Virus record (IMG/VR): IMGVR_UViG_3300008954_000257
Span: 1 to 24,883 of that record
Length of the DNA: 24,883 nucleotides
Source of the DNA: a virus
Reading direction: 5' to 3' (one strand)
The notes beneath the pieces were generated by a model. The model did no database searches and had not been told where the DNA came from. It saw only the letters and a program-made list of their open reading frames with translations. Of the stretch, positions 6,963 to 16,453 are shown piece after piece. The position numbers were made by a program, and so were the translations under genes. Numbering within the stretch: the first letter of the stretch is position 1; each line of letters opens with the position of its first letter.

Positions 6963-9137
6963 ATGTCAATAGTAAGTCAAAATTCAAAATTATCTCGAAA
7001 CAACCGTGATGGGTTTAGTGGTGAAAGAGACCCTTTATCACCATCAGAACAAGCTGATATAAATCGCAGTAAAATACCAGGTTTTGCAACACAAGAACAA
7101 ATATTAGCAGAGATTAAAAAACCAAAATCTGTGAGTATATTGAATATTTTTGATAGTAGTCCTCAAGATAATATTAAAAACGTTGACTTTTTTCAAAATA
7201 TTTATGCTAAAGGTTTTACTCTTAAAAAGACTATTAAAAATACAGATTTTATTGTTGATAATAAAGTAGTAAATAACGATACTACATTTCCTCAAAGTGT
7301 ACCTCAACAGTTTATAGATTTAAGGGGTAATAAAACAATAGAATTTACACCAAATAATAGAGCACCTATAACTAATATAGTTGAGTCGAGATTATTAAAC
7401 TTACATAATCAAAACAATTTTTTAGATAATTATTATTCAAAACTAAAAAATCCAAACAGTAAATTAGGTATCAGAAATAATGATAAATTTGGATTTGACC
7501 AACCATTTATAATTAGAGACATAGGTAATCAATGGGGTATTGATAAAGTTGATTTTGATAATACAGGTTTCTTTGGTACGGCAGGTGCAGTTGTTAGATT
7601 AGGTTTGAATGTTTTAGATGAATTAGGTGGTGTGGTAATTGGTAGAGACCCATCAGTATATGCAAGTAGAGCTTTAGCTGACTTAGGTAGAACAGCAAAG
7701 TTTATTGCTTCTACTCGTGGAGCTGGTTTTTTATTAAAACAACAAATATTAAAAAGAGAAAACCCACAAACAGTAAGAACTGATGTAAAATATGGTATCA
7801 CTAACGATATAACAAAGTATTTAGAAGATATACAAAGATATGACCCATTGTCTTTAGCGAGCCAACCTGGTATAAGATTTTTACAAAAAGACATAAATGC
7901 AAAAAGTCCTTTTCCTGTAATACAACATTTTGGTTTAGATAACTTGAAAGAGGATATAAGAAACAAATTAACTGAAGAAGTAAAAGAACTAATTGATAAT
8001 ATAAGAGAGTACAATGTTACTATAGATTCAAGACTCAACTTACCTACTGATAGGTTGTTAAATGCAATAGCACCAGTCGGTGAAGTTATTAAAGATATTG
8101 CATCACGTGGTGTTAATTATTTAAAAGATATAGGTGCGAAAATAGGATTATCAAAATTAAGTGATTTAACTTCAGGTTTTAGTCTACCAGATGTACCAAA
8201 TCCATTTAATAATTTTGATAATCCAAATCAAGGCGAAACTCTTTCAAATCTAGCAAAAAAAGTAGGGGCTGTTGGTAAAAATATACAATCAGCGGCACAG
8301 GCTTTTGGTGAAGTATTACCAAAATTATCAATAGACAAATCCAAATCTCAAGCGTATAAAATAGACCCATCAGCTTTTGCAGACTTAAATGTTGATAAAG
8401 TAAATTTAATACCATATGGCACTAGAGATAAAGCAAAATATAAATCAGGTGGGTTGGATTTAACTGAAGAAAACTTAGACTTTATACCATTTAGATTTGT
8501 TGATATGGATGGTTACCATATTGTGTTTAGAGCAATATTAAGTGGGATAACAGATACGTTTACACCAGAGTATAGTTCAGATAGATACATAGGTCGTCCA
8601 GACAACGTTTATGTTTATCAAGGCACAACTCGTGAAATTAGTTTTACTTTTGACGTATATCCAAAATCTGCTGAAGAGTTACCTGTTTTGTGGGAAAAAA
8701 TGAATTATCTTGCAGGGTTAACATATCCTGATATAGCCGCTGGTCAATATGGTCAAGCAATGGTAGCTCCGTTTTGTAAATTAACAATAGGTCAAATGTA
8801 TACAGATGCACCAGGTTATTTAAGTGGTTTGACTTATGCAGTTCAAGACAGTAGCACTTGGGAAACAACTTTTGCAAAATTACCAAAATACATACAAGCT
8901 AGTTGTACATTTATTTATATCGGTGACAGATTACCAACTAAAAATCAAAAACATTTTGATTGCCCTTGGATACCAGAAGAAGGTTATGTAGGCAGTAGCA
9001 TGAACAATAAAATTGGTGTGTTTAGACGTGGTGAAGAGGCAGCTAGAGATGCATTTTCAAACGCTTATAGGTCAAGAGTTACTGACGTTGGTAATATAAG
9101 TAAAGAAACAGCTAACAAAATCTTAAACATAAAGTAA
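6963..9137 (+). CDS. Large baseplate/tail-tube initiator-like protein
   Basis: The 724-residue protein has a long N-terminal part, about residues 1-480, rich in Asn, Asp and Lys and without a recognised fold, with an amphipathic helical section at about 230-260 and 340-400. The C-terminal 220 residues look like a tube-like structural domain, DLTEENLDFIPFRFVDMDGY, then YIGRPDNVYVYQGTTREISF and the segment ELPVLWEKMNYLAGLTYP. In contractile tails such domains occur in the tube initiators (T4 gp48/gp54) or the adaptor between tape measure and hub (Mu gp43 type). Its place, directly after the tape measure and before a LysM protein and a hub-type protein, supports this. Start ATG 6963 is 3 bases after the previous stop. 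Exact equivalence is uncertain. Confidence 0.6.
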   Translation: MSIVSQNSKLSRNNRDGFSGERDPLSPSEQADINRSKIPGFATQEQILAEIKKPKSVSILNIFDSSPQDNIKNVDFFQNIYAKGFTLKKTIKNTDFIVDNKVVNNDTTFPQSVPQQFIDLRGNKTIEFTPNNRAPITNIVESRLLNLHNQNNFLDNYYSKLKNPNSKLGIRNNDKFGFDQPFIIRDIGNQWGIDKVDFDNTGFFGTAGAVVRLGLNVLDELGGVVIGRDPSVYASRALADLGRTAKFIASTRGAGFLLKQQILKRENPQTVRTDVKYGITNDITKYLEDIQRYDPLSLASQPGIRFLQKDINAKSPFPVIQHFGLDNLKEDIRNKLTEEVKELIDNIREYNVTIDSRLNLPTDRLLNAIAPVGEVIKDIASRGVNYLKDIGAKIGLSKLSDLTSGFSLPDVPNPFNNFDNPNQGETLSNLAKKVGAVGKNIQSAAQAFGEVLPKLSIDKSKSQAYKIDPSAFADLNVDKVNLIPYGTRDKAKYKSGGLDLTEENLDFIPFRFVDMDGYHIVFRAILSGITDTFTPEYSSDRYIGRPDNVYVYQGTTREISFTFDVYPKSAEELPVLWEKMNYLAGLTYPDIAAGQYGQAMVAPFCKLTIGQMYTDAPGYLSGLTYAVQDSSTWETTFAKLPKYIQASCTFIYIGDRLPTKNQKHFDCPWIPEEGYVGSSMNNKIGVFRRGEEAARDAFSNAYRSRVTDVGNISKETANKILNIK

Positions 9138-9141
9138 ACAA

Positions 9142-9435
9142 ATGAAACGATACAATAACACAATAGTAAAAAGAGACAAGTCAGGTATACGAGTATTTGG
9201 TACTACATATTACCCAACAATAGAGATATCAGATTCAGACCAGTTTATTTACCCAAAAGATGGTGATAGATTAGATTCTTTAGCTTATAAATATTACGGT
9301 GATACAACTCTTTGGTGGATTATAGCTAAAGCAAATGGTATCAAAGGTAAAGTTGCTCTTTCTACAGACGAATTAGTTAGAATTCCAGGAAATATATCAA
9401 AGATACTACAAGACTTTAATAAAATAAACAGATAA
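9142..9435 (+). CDS. LysM-domain baseplate protein (gp53/gpX-like)
   Basis: This 97-residue protein has an N-terminal strand region (GIRVFGTTYYPTIEISDSDQ) and a LysM fold at about residues 36-85, with the diagnostic DRLDSLAYKYYGDTTLWW followed by IIAKANGI and LVRIPGN. Small LysM proteins in contractile tails (P2 gpX, T4 gp53, Afp7) sit at the baseplate hub-wedge junction rather than acting as peptidoglycan hydrolases. The gene lies 4 bases after the previous stop and 8 bases before the hub-type gene, in the expected tape measure - LysM - hub order. No strong Shine-Dalgarno sequence is visible, so coupling to the upstream gene is likely. Confidence 0.85.
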   Translation: MKRYNNTIVKRDKSGIRVFGTTYYPTIEISDSDQFIYPKDGDRLDSLAYKYYGDTTLWWIIAKANGIKGKVALSTDELVRIPGNISKILQDFNKINR

Positions 9436-9443
9436 TAATAGTT

Positions 9444-12400
9444 ATGATTCAACTCGAACCAATACCATTACTGATTCAACAAAGATTATTCGAGAAAATG
9501 AGAGTTTTGAGTAATCACAAAACTTCACCAGGTAGAGTAAAAAACTCATCTAATAATAATCTCACATTTGATAAAATGGCTACACGTACATCATTTTTAC
9601 GTATGACTTCAGGACAATTAAATCCAGTTATATTAATGGGAGGAAAAATTAAAGATGATGGTACACTACCAGTTGGTTATAATGAAATATATGGACCAAG
9701 AACTTATAATGTACCAGATACAAAATTAAAGGATTATGCATCAGATTTATATAATGCAGGTGATTTTAGTGTATATAGTGAAAGTCAGTTAGACACTATC
9801 ATTGAAAGGGGTATGACTAAAGATTCAAGTAGAAGAACATTAAATAAATTAAAAAGACCAACACCAGGTTTGAAATCAGCTGATATATCGTTTAAAGGTG
9901 GTGTTAGAGCTTTACGTGAAGCAACTGTGCAATGGACGTGCTGGGATTGGGATGAATTAGACTTATTAATGCCTCATTTTTTATCACATGGTAAAACTGT
10001 TATGTTGGAGTGGGGCTGGATATATGATAAAGGGTCTCTACTTGATTTAAGCAAATTTATTGAAGAAGATTCAGTTGGTAATAAATTTATTTCAGCTGAT
10101 GCATTTGATAACTATAAAAACATAGTTTTAGAGTCAAAAGGTGATATGGATTTAATGGTAGGAATCATTAAAAATTTTGAATTTACTACAAGAGCAGATG
10201 GTGGGTTTGATTGTCAAACTATTTTAACAAGTGTAGGTGCTAGTATTCTTGACAATCCAGAACCAAATCAAGCAGCAACAGACCCTAATACCAAATATAA
10301 TATTTCTTTAGATGACGATAATGAAAAAACATTACAAAAATTGACAAAAGCAACTGGTGAGTCAGGTACAGACGCAGACGAAAGAGGTGATAAAAATAGT
10401 TTAATCAAACTTAATTCTACAGTAACATTAAAATCATTTATTAAAAATATCGACAGATATATTGCTCAAAATGCAATAAACAATGGTGAGTTAGCTGGTA
10501 ATATAGCATATATTGCAAACAAATATTTGTTACAAGCGTCTAAAATAAACACCAATTTGGAAACGTTCAAAGGTACAAAAAGAATGGGCGGAATTATTGG
10601 TGAACGTAAAGACATTCAAAAATCAGATGAATTAACAGAAAGAAGTGATACTAAATTTTGGGTTCGTTGGGGTTGGTTTGAAGATAATGTATTATCAAAG
10701 TTTTTATCAGTTACTTCTAACCCAAATACTCGTTTATCACACTCAGGAAAAATCGTTACAGCTTTTAGGTCAGTTGAAAAAGTAGAAATAAACGGTAGAG
10801 AAACTGGTAAGTATCAAAGTGTTCAAATTAAAAACCATCCTAATCTCGTAACTGTAAATATCAATCATTACATACTCCCTGGTCAATTTAATCCAGTTCA
10901 AGAGAGGATATTTGAATATGAAGGTAAGCCATATGATTTGAAAGGTGATGAAAAGTATATTAGAAAATTAGCAAGCACTATCAATGGTAATTTTTACCCA
11001 TTTAGTACTAGTGTTAAAACTAAAATTGGTACACGTGATGTATTTTCAGATACAATAACTGCACAAAATATTATGGAAAAAACTAAACCATCATCTGGAT
11101 TTGATGATACATTTTCACCCGGAGAACGAAAAAGAGAAAAAATAGGTACAGAAGATGTATTCAAATCTTTACCAGGTGAAACTGGTAATTTAAGAAATAT
11201 GTTAGTCAACACTAAAATATTAAAACAAGCTTTTGGTGTTGATACTGAATTGACAGCAGAACCAATAAATGTTGTAGAAGCTATTGAAACTGTATTTACT
11301 TTATTAAATCAAGAATTAAATTTTTGGAATTATCAATTAGTGGTAGATTCAAAAGAAACATTTAGAGCAAAAATAATTGATAATCAAGTTACTTCTATAG
11401 ATTTGAATAAAAAACCAAGTCAATTAAGAACACAAGAACAAAATAATGAATTATTTACAGAAGATAGCCGAGAACCTGGTGTGTTTTATTTTCCTGTTTG
11501 GCAAACAAATAGTATAGTAAAAAGTCAAAACGTTACTGCTAAAGTCCCTAATGCTATGGCATTATCCACGATGTATGGTGGTAATATGGACCAGTTGCAA
11601 GATTTTTTAAATCCAGGTAGTAGTTTTGCTACTAAAGAAGGTGTTGCATTAGCAGGTTTATATAATAGTCAAGATGATGTTCATTTAGGTAAATTAAATA
11701 TAGCATTATTAAATAATCACCAAGACATAGGTGTAAGGCACGAAGTGGGTATAGATGATGCTAATAGTCGTATCACTCTTGAGGGTGGTAAAGAAGATAA
11801 AGTATTTGATTATATACTCAATAATTCTAAAAAGATAGAAGAGGTTTATGAAGATAAACTAAAAAAGATTAAGGATGGGATGAGAGATTCAGAAGTAGAA
11901 TTAGCTTTAGAAGAGTATGATGATAGTATACCACCACCATTTGTAAATAATTTAACAAATGGAGAAATAGCATCTATTTTAGAACATGATTTGTATTCGG
12001 GAAATAAGAGTGTTGTTATGTTAGACAGATTACAATCAATTTATGATGAAGAAGGTAGATTAAAAACTGAATATATTCAATCAGTATCATATTTGACAAC
12101 TCAATATGGACAATCTCGTACAGCAGAAACACCATTGTTGATACCTTTAGATTTAGAATTAGAAATAGATGGTATAGGTGGTATATATCCGGGTAATTCA
12201 TTTCATTCAAGTTATTTACCTGTAAAATATCAAGACTATACAGTTTTTCAAGCATTTGATGTGAATCATAAAGTTGATAGTTCTGGTTGGAGTGTTACGT
12301 TATCTGGTGCTATGAGAGCATCATTAAAAACTATTTTTACCGAAATAGATAATTTTATTACTAAAAATTCAAATCAAATACGGAATTATGTTAATAAAGC

Positions 12401-12467
12401 AAAGAATGATTTAAAGGAACGACAAAACCGAGCTATTCAAGCATTAGGAAACGTGCCGAATCTTTAA
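9444..12467 (+). CDS. Baseplate hub-type structural protein, 1007 residues
   Basis: The N-terminus contains KMATRTSFLRMTSGQLNPVI and then a segment with GLKSADISFKGGVRALREAT, WTCWDWDELDLLMPHF and KTVMLEWGWIYD, a pattern I associate with large baseplate proteins of marine and environmental myoviruses. The C-terminal region (LEIDGIGGIYPGNSF, VFQAFDVNHKVDSSGW, VTLSGAMRAS) resembles the end of hub proteins of the gpD/gp27/gp44 class. Middle parts are lysine-rich and unassigned. It follows the LysM gene as expected for a hub. I keep ATG 9444 because the N-terminal 45 residues look family-like (QQRLFEKMRVLSNHK), although its ribosome binding site is weak and ATG 9576 is an alternative. No lysozyme motif is evident. 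Confidence 0.65.
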   Translation: MIQLEPIPLLIQQRLFEKMRVLSNHKTSPGRVKNSSNNNLTFDKMATRTSFLRMTSGQLNPVILMGGKIKDDGTLPVGYNEIYGPRTYNVPDTKLKDYASDLYNAGDFSVYSESQLDTIIERGMTKDSSRRTLNKLKRPTPGLKSADISFKGGVRALREATVQWTCWDWDELDLLMPHFLSHGKTVMLEWGWIYDKGSLLDLSKFIEEDSVGNKFISADAFDNYKNIVLESKGDMDLMVGIIKNFEFTTRADGGFDCQTILTSVGASILDNPEPNQAATDPNTKYNISLDDDNEKTLQKLTKATGESGTDADERGDKNSLIKLNSTVTLKSFIKNIDRYIAQNAINNGELAGNIAYIANKYLLQASKINTNLETFKGTKRMGGIIGERKDIQKSDELTERSDTKFWVRWGWFEDNVLSKFLSVTSNPNTRLSHSGKIVTAFRSVEKVEINGRETGKYQSVQIKNHPNLVTVNINHYILPGQFNPVQERIFEYEGKPYDLKGDEKYIRKLASTINGNFYPFSTSVKTKIGTRDVFSDTITAQNIMEKTKPSSGFDDTFSPGERKREKIGTEDVFKSLPGETGNLRNMLVNTKILKQAFGVDTELTAEPINVVEAIETVFTLLNQELNFWNYQLVVDSKETFRAKIIDNQVTSIDLNKKPSQLRTQEQNNELFTEDSREPGVFYFPVWQTNSIVKSQNVTAKVPNAMALSTMYGGNMDQLQDFLNPGSSFATKEGVALAGLYNSQDDVHLGKLNIALLNNHQDIGVRHEVGIDDANSRITLEGGKEDKVFDYILNNSKKIEEVYEDKLKKIKDGMRDSEVELALEEYDDSIPPPFVNNLTNGEIASILEHDLYSGNKSVVMLDRLQSIYDEEGRLKTEYIQSVSYLTTQYGQSRTAETPLLIPLDLELEIDGIGGIYPGNSFHSSYLPVKYQDYTVFQAFDVNHKVDSSGWSVTLSGAMRASLKTIFTEIDNFITKNSNQIRNYVNKAKNDLKERQNRAIQALGNVPNL

Positions 12468-12479
12468 CAGGTTTAGATA

Positions 12480-13088
12480 ATGGCAACAAAACAACAAATA
12501 CAAAACATTAAAACAAACGTTGAACGAACAATTCAAGGTTTACGGACAAATCTAAAAGAGTTTAGATTTCAAGATACGAATGGTTTTGTTAAACCAGATA
12601 CATTGTATTCAGTTTATTACACACTAAACAAAAAAGAAATATATTTAACAGGTATCACCAGTACTACTAATTCAAGAATTATAAGACCTATAAAACAAAA
12701 AACTTTATTTGGTACTTATTCCAATTTAGATACTATAGATAGAGAATCATATCCAAAACCATCACAAAAAACACCATCAGAATCAGACTACAGAATAGGT
12801 GAAGTAACAAGATATTTTACACAAAAAGCTAATGATAAAACACAACCTATTTTTGAAATAAACAAAGAAACTTTTGATAATCAAAATAACTTATATAATT
12901 ACACAAGTTTTATTTGGGTTATAAGTGGTCTGAAACAAGATGTTGAAAGAGACAATACTAGAACAATTAGAGATTTGGAAAAAGATTATCCTGGTATTTC
13001 AACAGTTTTATTCCCTTTACAACTTTGGACACCACCTAAAGATTCAAAAGAAGACTTAGAAAATAAATTAAGTCGTTTAAGAAAATAA
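12480..13088 (+). CDS. Hypothetical tail-associated protein, 202 residues
   Basis: ATG 12480 lies 12 bases after the hub-type gene. The protein has a helical basic N-terminus (about residues 1-30), a central beta-type segment with YSVYYTLNKKEIYLTGITS and NSRIIRPI, and a helical charged C-terminus. No catalytic motif, cysteine or membrane segment is visible. As the last gene of the long tail transcription unit it is probably a structural or baseplate-associated component, but this rests on position only. I do not recognise the family. Confidence 0.72.
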   Translation: MATKQQIQNIKTNVERTIQGLRTNLKEFRFQDTNGFVKPDTLYSVYYTLNKKEIYLTGITSTTNSRIIRPIKQKTLFGTYSNLDTIDRESYPKPSQKTPSESDYRIGEVTRYFTQKANDKTQPIFEINKETFDNQNNLYNYTSFIWVISGLKQDVERDNTRTIRDLEKDYPGISTVLFPLQLWTPPKDSKEDLENKLSRLRK

Positions 13089-13090
13089 CA

Positions 13091-13102
13091 AAATACTTAT
13101 AG
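13091..13102 (+). promoter_or_regulatory. Candidate phage promoter motif, copy 8
   Basis: AAATACTTATAG begins 2 bases after the preceding stop and lies 16 bases ahead of the polymerase-like gene. It has the ATAYTTAT core, but the first bases differ from the other copies. Confidence 0.45.
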
Positions 13103-13118
13103 TATATAAAGGTTATAA

Positions 13119-14396
13119 ATGATAATAGAAAATAAGAATCAGTTATCTGATTTCTTAAAAGGTTATAGTTCTCAAAACAGTATTATCATTCCAATACAAA
13201 ACGATGAAAACAAACATCCTATACAAGATGGGTTATGTTTGCTTTATGTTCAGTTATGGGATGAGACAGAGTATATCTTGCCCTTTAATCATAGTGAAAC
13301 TCTCAATATAGACATTCCTGATTTAAATTCAAACACTACAAAATACACTTTAAATAAAAAACAATTATCTCATTTAATCTCAATCAACAATGTTGTTGAT
13401 ACTAATCTATTGACTTATGGTGAAGAAAACGTTCCGTTATCTTTAGAAGAAATCACTACGAATGCTCATAACTTCTTTCAGATGAAATATTATAAAAAAT
13501 CTGATATAAACAGAATTATTCCTGTATTGAAACATTTAGATTATTGTAGACAGGTAAGTAAAGTTATGAAAGATAAAATAGAAAAATATGGTGATACTGT
13601 CAATATGTCATACAATAATGAAGTACTTGACAATCTAACTTACATAGAATCAAATGGTATTAAGTCAGTTGAAGGTATGAAATATACAGAATACAATTTA
13701 TATACATCAACAGGCAGACCATCAAACAGATTTGGTGGCACTAATTTTGCTGCACTAAATAAAAAAGATGGTAGTAGAGAACAATTTGTAAGTAGATTTG
13801 GTGGTGATGGTGTTTTAGTAGAAATGGACTTTGATGCTTATCATTTAAGATTGATTGCAGACAAGATTGGTTACGAATTTCCTCAAGGTTCAGTACACGA
13901 ACATATGGCTAAGTTCTATGGTGTTGATTATGAAGAAGCTAAAAAACTTTCATTTCAATATTTATATGGTTATGTTCCTCCTGAAGTAACAGAAATCAAT
14001 CCATATTTTGAAAAAGTTAGTGAATATATTAGTCAATTATGGTATGAGTTTAAAGACAGAGAATTTATTGAGTCCGATATTTATATGAGAAAGATATTCA
14101 AATCTAATTTGAGTGAAATGAATGCAAATAAGTTGTTTAATTACACAATTCAACTTATGGAAACTGAAAACAATATGAGAGTGTTAAACAAACTAATACC
14201 TCAGATTGAAGAATACGATAGTAAGTTAGTGTTGTATTCTTATGATAGTTTTTTACTTGACTTTAATATGAAAGATGGTTTAGGTTATCTAAAAAAAGTA
14301 AAAGATGTTTTAGAGCAAGAAGGTAAATATCCAGTTAAAGTTAGTTGGGGTTTGAATTATCACGAGATGAAAGATATTACAAGGAAATTTGTATGA
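13119..14396 (+). CDS. Divergent family A (Pol I-like) DNA polymerase
   Basis: Template-directed DNA synthesis is the likely role. The C-terminal half carries the family A landmarks in order: STGRPSN at residues 197-203 (compare TGRLSS), motif A VEMDFDAYHLRLIAD with Asp237 in the metal-binding place, SVHEHMAKFYG matching the DIH region, motif B EEAKKLSFQYLYG with Lys275, Phe279 and Tyr283-Gly284, an NYTIQLMETENN helix matching the IQGTAAD region, and motif C LYSYDSFLLDF with Asp376. Departures are His in place of the motif A Glu, loss of the motif B Arg, and YDS instead of HDE. The N-terminal 120 residues (LLYVQLWDETEYILPF) recall a degraded 3'-5' exonuclease fold without catalytic acidic motifs. 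At 425 residues it is short. AAGG at 13109-13112 precedes ATG 13119. Its TGA overlaps the next ATG. Confidence 0.82.
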   Translation: MIIENKNQLSDFLKGYSSQNSIIIPIQNDENKHPIQDGLCLLYVQLWDETEYILPFNHSETLNIDIPDLNSNTTKYTLNKKQLSHLISINNVVDTNLLTYGEENVPLSLEEITTNAHNFFQMKYYKKSDINRIIPVLKHLDYCRQVSKVMKDKIEKYGDTVNMSYNNEVLDNLTYIESNGIKSVEGMKYTEYNLYTSTGRPSNRFGGTNFAALNKKDGSREQFVSRFGGDGVLVEMDFDAYHLRLIADKIGYEFPQGSVHEHMAKFYGVDYEEAKKLSFQYLYGYVPPEVTEINPYFEKVSEYISQLWYEFKDREFIESDIYMRKIFKSNLSEMNANKLFNYTIQLMETENNMRVLNKLIPQIEEYDSKLVLYSYDSFLLDFNMKDGLGYLKKVKDVLEQEGKYPVKVSWGLNYHEMKDITRKFV

Positions 14397-16453
14397 ACCA
14401 GAAAATGGATTTTGACGACATACTTATAGAATGGGGTTATAGAGTTCACAATGGTCAACCTAATCCAAAAGACACTAATCATTTGTACCACTTATCTCAA
14501 ATATTATATGAGAATGGGTGGCCTTATAACGTTGTTGAAGGTTTAGTGCAAAATTTACTTGAACAAGATTCTGAACGTGAAAAGTTGATGAAGAAAGTTA
14601 TCAAGTATAAAGACAAAGAAGGTAACGACAGAGAGATAACTGTAGGTGGTGCATTAAAACAAGGTGAAGAACACCCAGCTTATAAACAAGCTAAACAAAT
14701 GACGGATACTGGTGATAAACCTAAAGGTGATAAAGTAGACGAACCAAGTGATTTTGATAGAAACACTAATCAGAACAAAGATGTTGACCCAGACTACACA
14801 AGAGATAGTGGTGATGTTTCACAAGACACTAAAGTAGCAATAGAAAAACTGAATGATAAGAGATTTGGTGTAGCAGCAAAGACTGAAACTTCATTAAGAA
14901 AAGGTTACATAGGTCAGGTAGATGCTGACAATATGAAACAATTTCAATCTGAAATGGATGATTTTTTACAAGAACCAACAAAAGAAAAAGCAGAAACTTT
15001 AGTCGAAAAATATAAATTATCACAAAATCAAAATGGTAAAAAATTATATGTAGGTATAATAGCAGGTAATGGTAGAAAAATATTAGGTGAAGGTAATGAA
15101 AAAGGAACCCATCTTGTCAATAAACTAAGTGATGTACTGAATAAATTTGTACCTTTAAAAGAAAAGGGTGATGTACAAAGAAATGCACAAAATAAATTAC
15201 AAAGTGCTTCTAAACCAGAACTCAAAACAGTAAGAAAATCAGATGACCCAGGTGTTAAAAAATTATTTTCTAATCCACCATATAATAGATTAAAAGAAAG
15301 ATTTCATCAAGTTTTTGGACCAGTAGGTGAAGACGGTAATTTATTAAGACCTAGTAGTGAACACTCTGCATCTTACTTCAAACAATCTGTCGATGAAAAT
15401 TCATCTTTAGATAAAACTATTGAAGCTTTGAAAGAGTTAGAACAACAAGGCACAGCTTCACCAGAAGTTAGAAAAGCATTAGAAGACCATAAAAAAAGAA
15501 TGAATGACATATCAGAAAATTTTGATACTATGAGTCAAGAAGAAAGACAAAAACAAGTAGAACAAAGTTATTCAGATATGGCTAGAGAGATGCATAAAGC
15601 TGACCCTGATATTGCTAGAGGTTTAATGAAAAATATGGCTGAGATGGCTCTGTATGATACAGAACTAGCTGCCGGTGATGAAGTGTACTTACCTTCAGAC
15701 GGTTCATTCCCTTCAGCTGACAAGATGAGAGTTGATAGAGATGGTAAAGGTGTTGTTGAAAAAGTAGCAGGTGTTTCTGTAAAGTTTGGAAAAAACGGTG
15801 CTGTATATGGATTCCCAGGTGAATCTGCTCAATATCAAAAGTTTCATTCAGATGAAGATAAAAGAACCTATATGAGAAATAGAGTAGGTCATAAAGGTCA
15901 TGCTCTAGGTGTGAGGGATGACTTAGTTGATGATAAAGATAAGTTTGATAAAATGGTAGATGAAAGTGGTCTAAGTAAAGTCATTAAAAATTCAGAAGTA
16001 GTAAGAACTAAATTATCAGAAATCAGTAAACAAATTGATGAAGCTCGCAGTAAGATTGAAGATGAAAATGGTAAATATTCTATAAAAGATTTAGTAAGTA
16101 TTAGAAAAGAGTTAGAAGATTTAAATTCACAAATGAAAAGTGTATTAGAAGAAAATATAGATGCAAAAGAACTTGAAAATATTATGGGTAGGTCTAACGC
16201 AAGAGAATTTATGAAAGGTGCTTCTCAGTCATTAAATATAATCTCAATGGCTTCAGTATTAAATACATCAGATGGATTATCTGTTTTAGAACACAATCAT
16301 CAAACTATTGACAAAGATGGACTACATTCAGAAACAGACAAAGGTACACCTAATCTCAAAGACTGGAATTTTCAATTCAGAGCTTTCGATAGTAGAGGTG
16401 GTGGTTTACTATGTGGTTTTGTTGGTGGTGATTCACCACCTGGGGAAATATAA
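14393..16453 (+). CDS. Unidentified large protein with coiled-coil region, 686 residues
   Basis: ATG 14393 overlaps the polymerase stop (ATGA) and has AAGGA at 14380-14384. An upstream in-frame TTG at 14345 is not needed. The N-terminal 75 residues form a compact helical domain (DFDDILIEWGYRVHNGQPNP, then HLYHLSQILYENGW) that I have seen heading large proteins of marine myoviruses. Next come KEGNDREITVGGALKQGEEH and an acidic, Asn/Asp-rich linker (about 95-140). The middle is charged, and about residues 520-600 form a coiled coil. The C-terminus is Gly-rich (RGGGLLCGFVGGDSPPG). There are no enzyme motifs. It could be a virion component or a replication-linked scaffold; coupling to the polymerase gene suggests co-regulation, not a proven shared function. 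Confidence 0.75.
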   Translation: MNQKMDFDDILIEWGYRVHNGQPNPKDTNHLYHLSQILYENGWPYNVVEGLVQNLLEQDSEREKLMKKVIKYKDKEGNDREITVGGALKQGEEHPAYKQAKQMTDTGDKPKGDKVDEPSDFDRNTNQNKDVDPDYTRDSGDVSQDTKVAIEKLNDKRFGVAAKTETSLRKGYIGQVDADNMKQFQSEMDDFLQEPTKEKAETLVEKYKLSQNQNGKKLYVGIIAGNGRKILGEGNEKGTHLVNKLSDVLNKFVPLKEKGDVQRNAQNKLQSASKPELKTVRKSDDPGVKKLFSNPPYNRLKERFHQVFGPVGEDGNLLRPSSEHSASYFKQSVDENSSLDKTIEALKELEQQGTASPEVRKALEDHKKRMNDISENFDTMSQEERQKQVEQSYSDMAREMHKADPDIARGLMKNMAEMALYDTELAAGDEVYLPSDGSFPSADKMRVDRDGKGVVEKVAGVSVKFGKNGAVYGFPGESAQYQKFHSDEDKRTYMRNRVGHKGHALGVRDDLVDDKDKFDKMVDESGLSKVIKNSEVVRTKLSEISKQIDEARSKIEDENGKYSIKDLVSIRKELEDLNSQMKSVLEENIDAKELENIMGRSNAREFMKGASQSLNIISMASVLNTSDGLSVLEHNHQTIDKDGLHSETDKGTPNLKDWNFQFRAFDSRGGGLLCGFVGGDSPPGEI

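Noticed and set aside
7529-8038. Minus-strand ORF of 169 codons opposite the tube-initiator-like gene
   Set aside because: It is a shadow frame with low-complexity Ser/Leu/Phe composition; every other gene is on the plus strand.
14345-14392. TTG start for the 686-residue protein inside the polymerase gene
   Set aside because: ATG 14393 has AAGGA and a typical ATGA overlap with the polymerase stop.
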